Origin: Synergistaceae bacterium
Lineage (GTDB): Bacteria; Synergistota; Synergistia; Synergistales; Synergistaceae
NCBI GenBank assembly: GCA_031274115.1
Contig: JAISQP010000213.1
Location: 1 to 5,748 of the forward strand
Direction: 5' to 3'
Length of the DNA: 5,748 nt
Positions 5,650 to 5,748 of the stretch are shown piece after piece (the first letter of the stretch is position 1; each line of letters opens with the position of its first letter). The notes beneath the pieces are model-generated. The model ran no database searches. It saw only the letters and a list, made by a program, of their open reading frames with translations, and had not been told where the DNA came from. A program made the position numbers and the translations under genes.

Positions 5650-5748
5650 GTGAAAACCATGGATTCTATGGAAGAAGTCACAGATCTAAAAGAAGTATTA
5701 GAATCTATGGCAAAGGAACCACGGAAGAGGAATGGAAACGTAGTATTC
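5650..5748 (+). CDS. Unknown protein, 5' end only
   Basis: A plus-strand reading frame from GTG 5650 to the right edge, 33 codons with no stop, behind a strong ribosome-binding site. The visible residues begin MKTMDSMEEVTDLKEVLESM and continue with a basic stretch, KEPRKRN. It is highly charged, with no signal peptide or membrane helix, and the first 20 residues could form an amphipathic helix. I do not recognise a family. Its codons favour A and T (AAA, GAA, ATT-rich neighbours, CTA, TTA), unlike the GC-ending codons of the minus-strand genes, which may mean a gene of different origin; 33 codons is too few to be sure. It is divergent from the RocB-like/fumarase operon, an arrangement in which one gene sometimes regulates the other, but nothing visible here shows a DNA-binding domain. 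Confidence 0.6.
   Translation, partial: MKTMDSMEEVTDLKEVLESMAKEPRKRNGNVVF

Overview
The window looks like bacterial chromosome from a GC-rich anaerobe. An oxygen-sensitive two-subunit class I (Fe-S) fumarase sits beside a RocB-like M20 amidohydrolase, a DHH phosphoesterase and an MGDG-synthase-type glycosyltransferase. That mix would suit an amino-acid-fermenting bacterium; Synergistota or a clostridium-like Firmicute are my guesses, at low confidence and with no marker gene to settle it. I see no rRNA, tRNA, CRISPR array, transposase or phage gene.

Layout. Nearly everything is on the minus strand and reads from right to left. A good sigma-70-type promoter (TTGCCT, 17 nt, TATAAT; 5297-5269) starts the run. 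It is followed at once by a strong Shine-Dalgarno and an 8-codon mini-ORF (5243-5217), whose stop overlaps the ATG of the M20/RocB-like gene (5220-3532). That gene overlaps the fumarase alpha gene (3535-2693) by ATGA. Fumarase beta (2685-2116) follows 7 nt later. A gap of about 87 nt then contains a possible internal promoter and a 32-codon ORF. The DHH phosphoesterase gene comes next; its motifs place its start at a CTG codon (2028), and it ends at 991. The glycosyltransferase gene begins there with a TGATG junction and runs off the left edge.

The right end differs. Bases 5298-5649 form an intergenic region that becomes very AT-rich (about 23% GC by hand count over 5461-5600), with A-tracts spaced at near-helical intervals. 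A divergent plus-strand gene of unknown function starts at GTG 5650 behind a clear AGGAGG and is cut by the right edge after 33 codons.

How the genes may work together. The promoter-proximal half (M20 hydrolase plus fumarase) looks catabolic: release of an amino acid or similar acid by amide hydrolysis, and fumarate/malate interconversion. The distal half (DHH phosphoesterase plus lipid-type glycosyltransferase) looks like a separate, tightly coupled pair that may have its own promoter. No single pathway joining all four genes is evident from the sequence. The most unusual points are gene starts: a CTG initiation codon, an 8-codon leader ORF, and a 32-codon ORF that exactly spans a gap.
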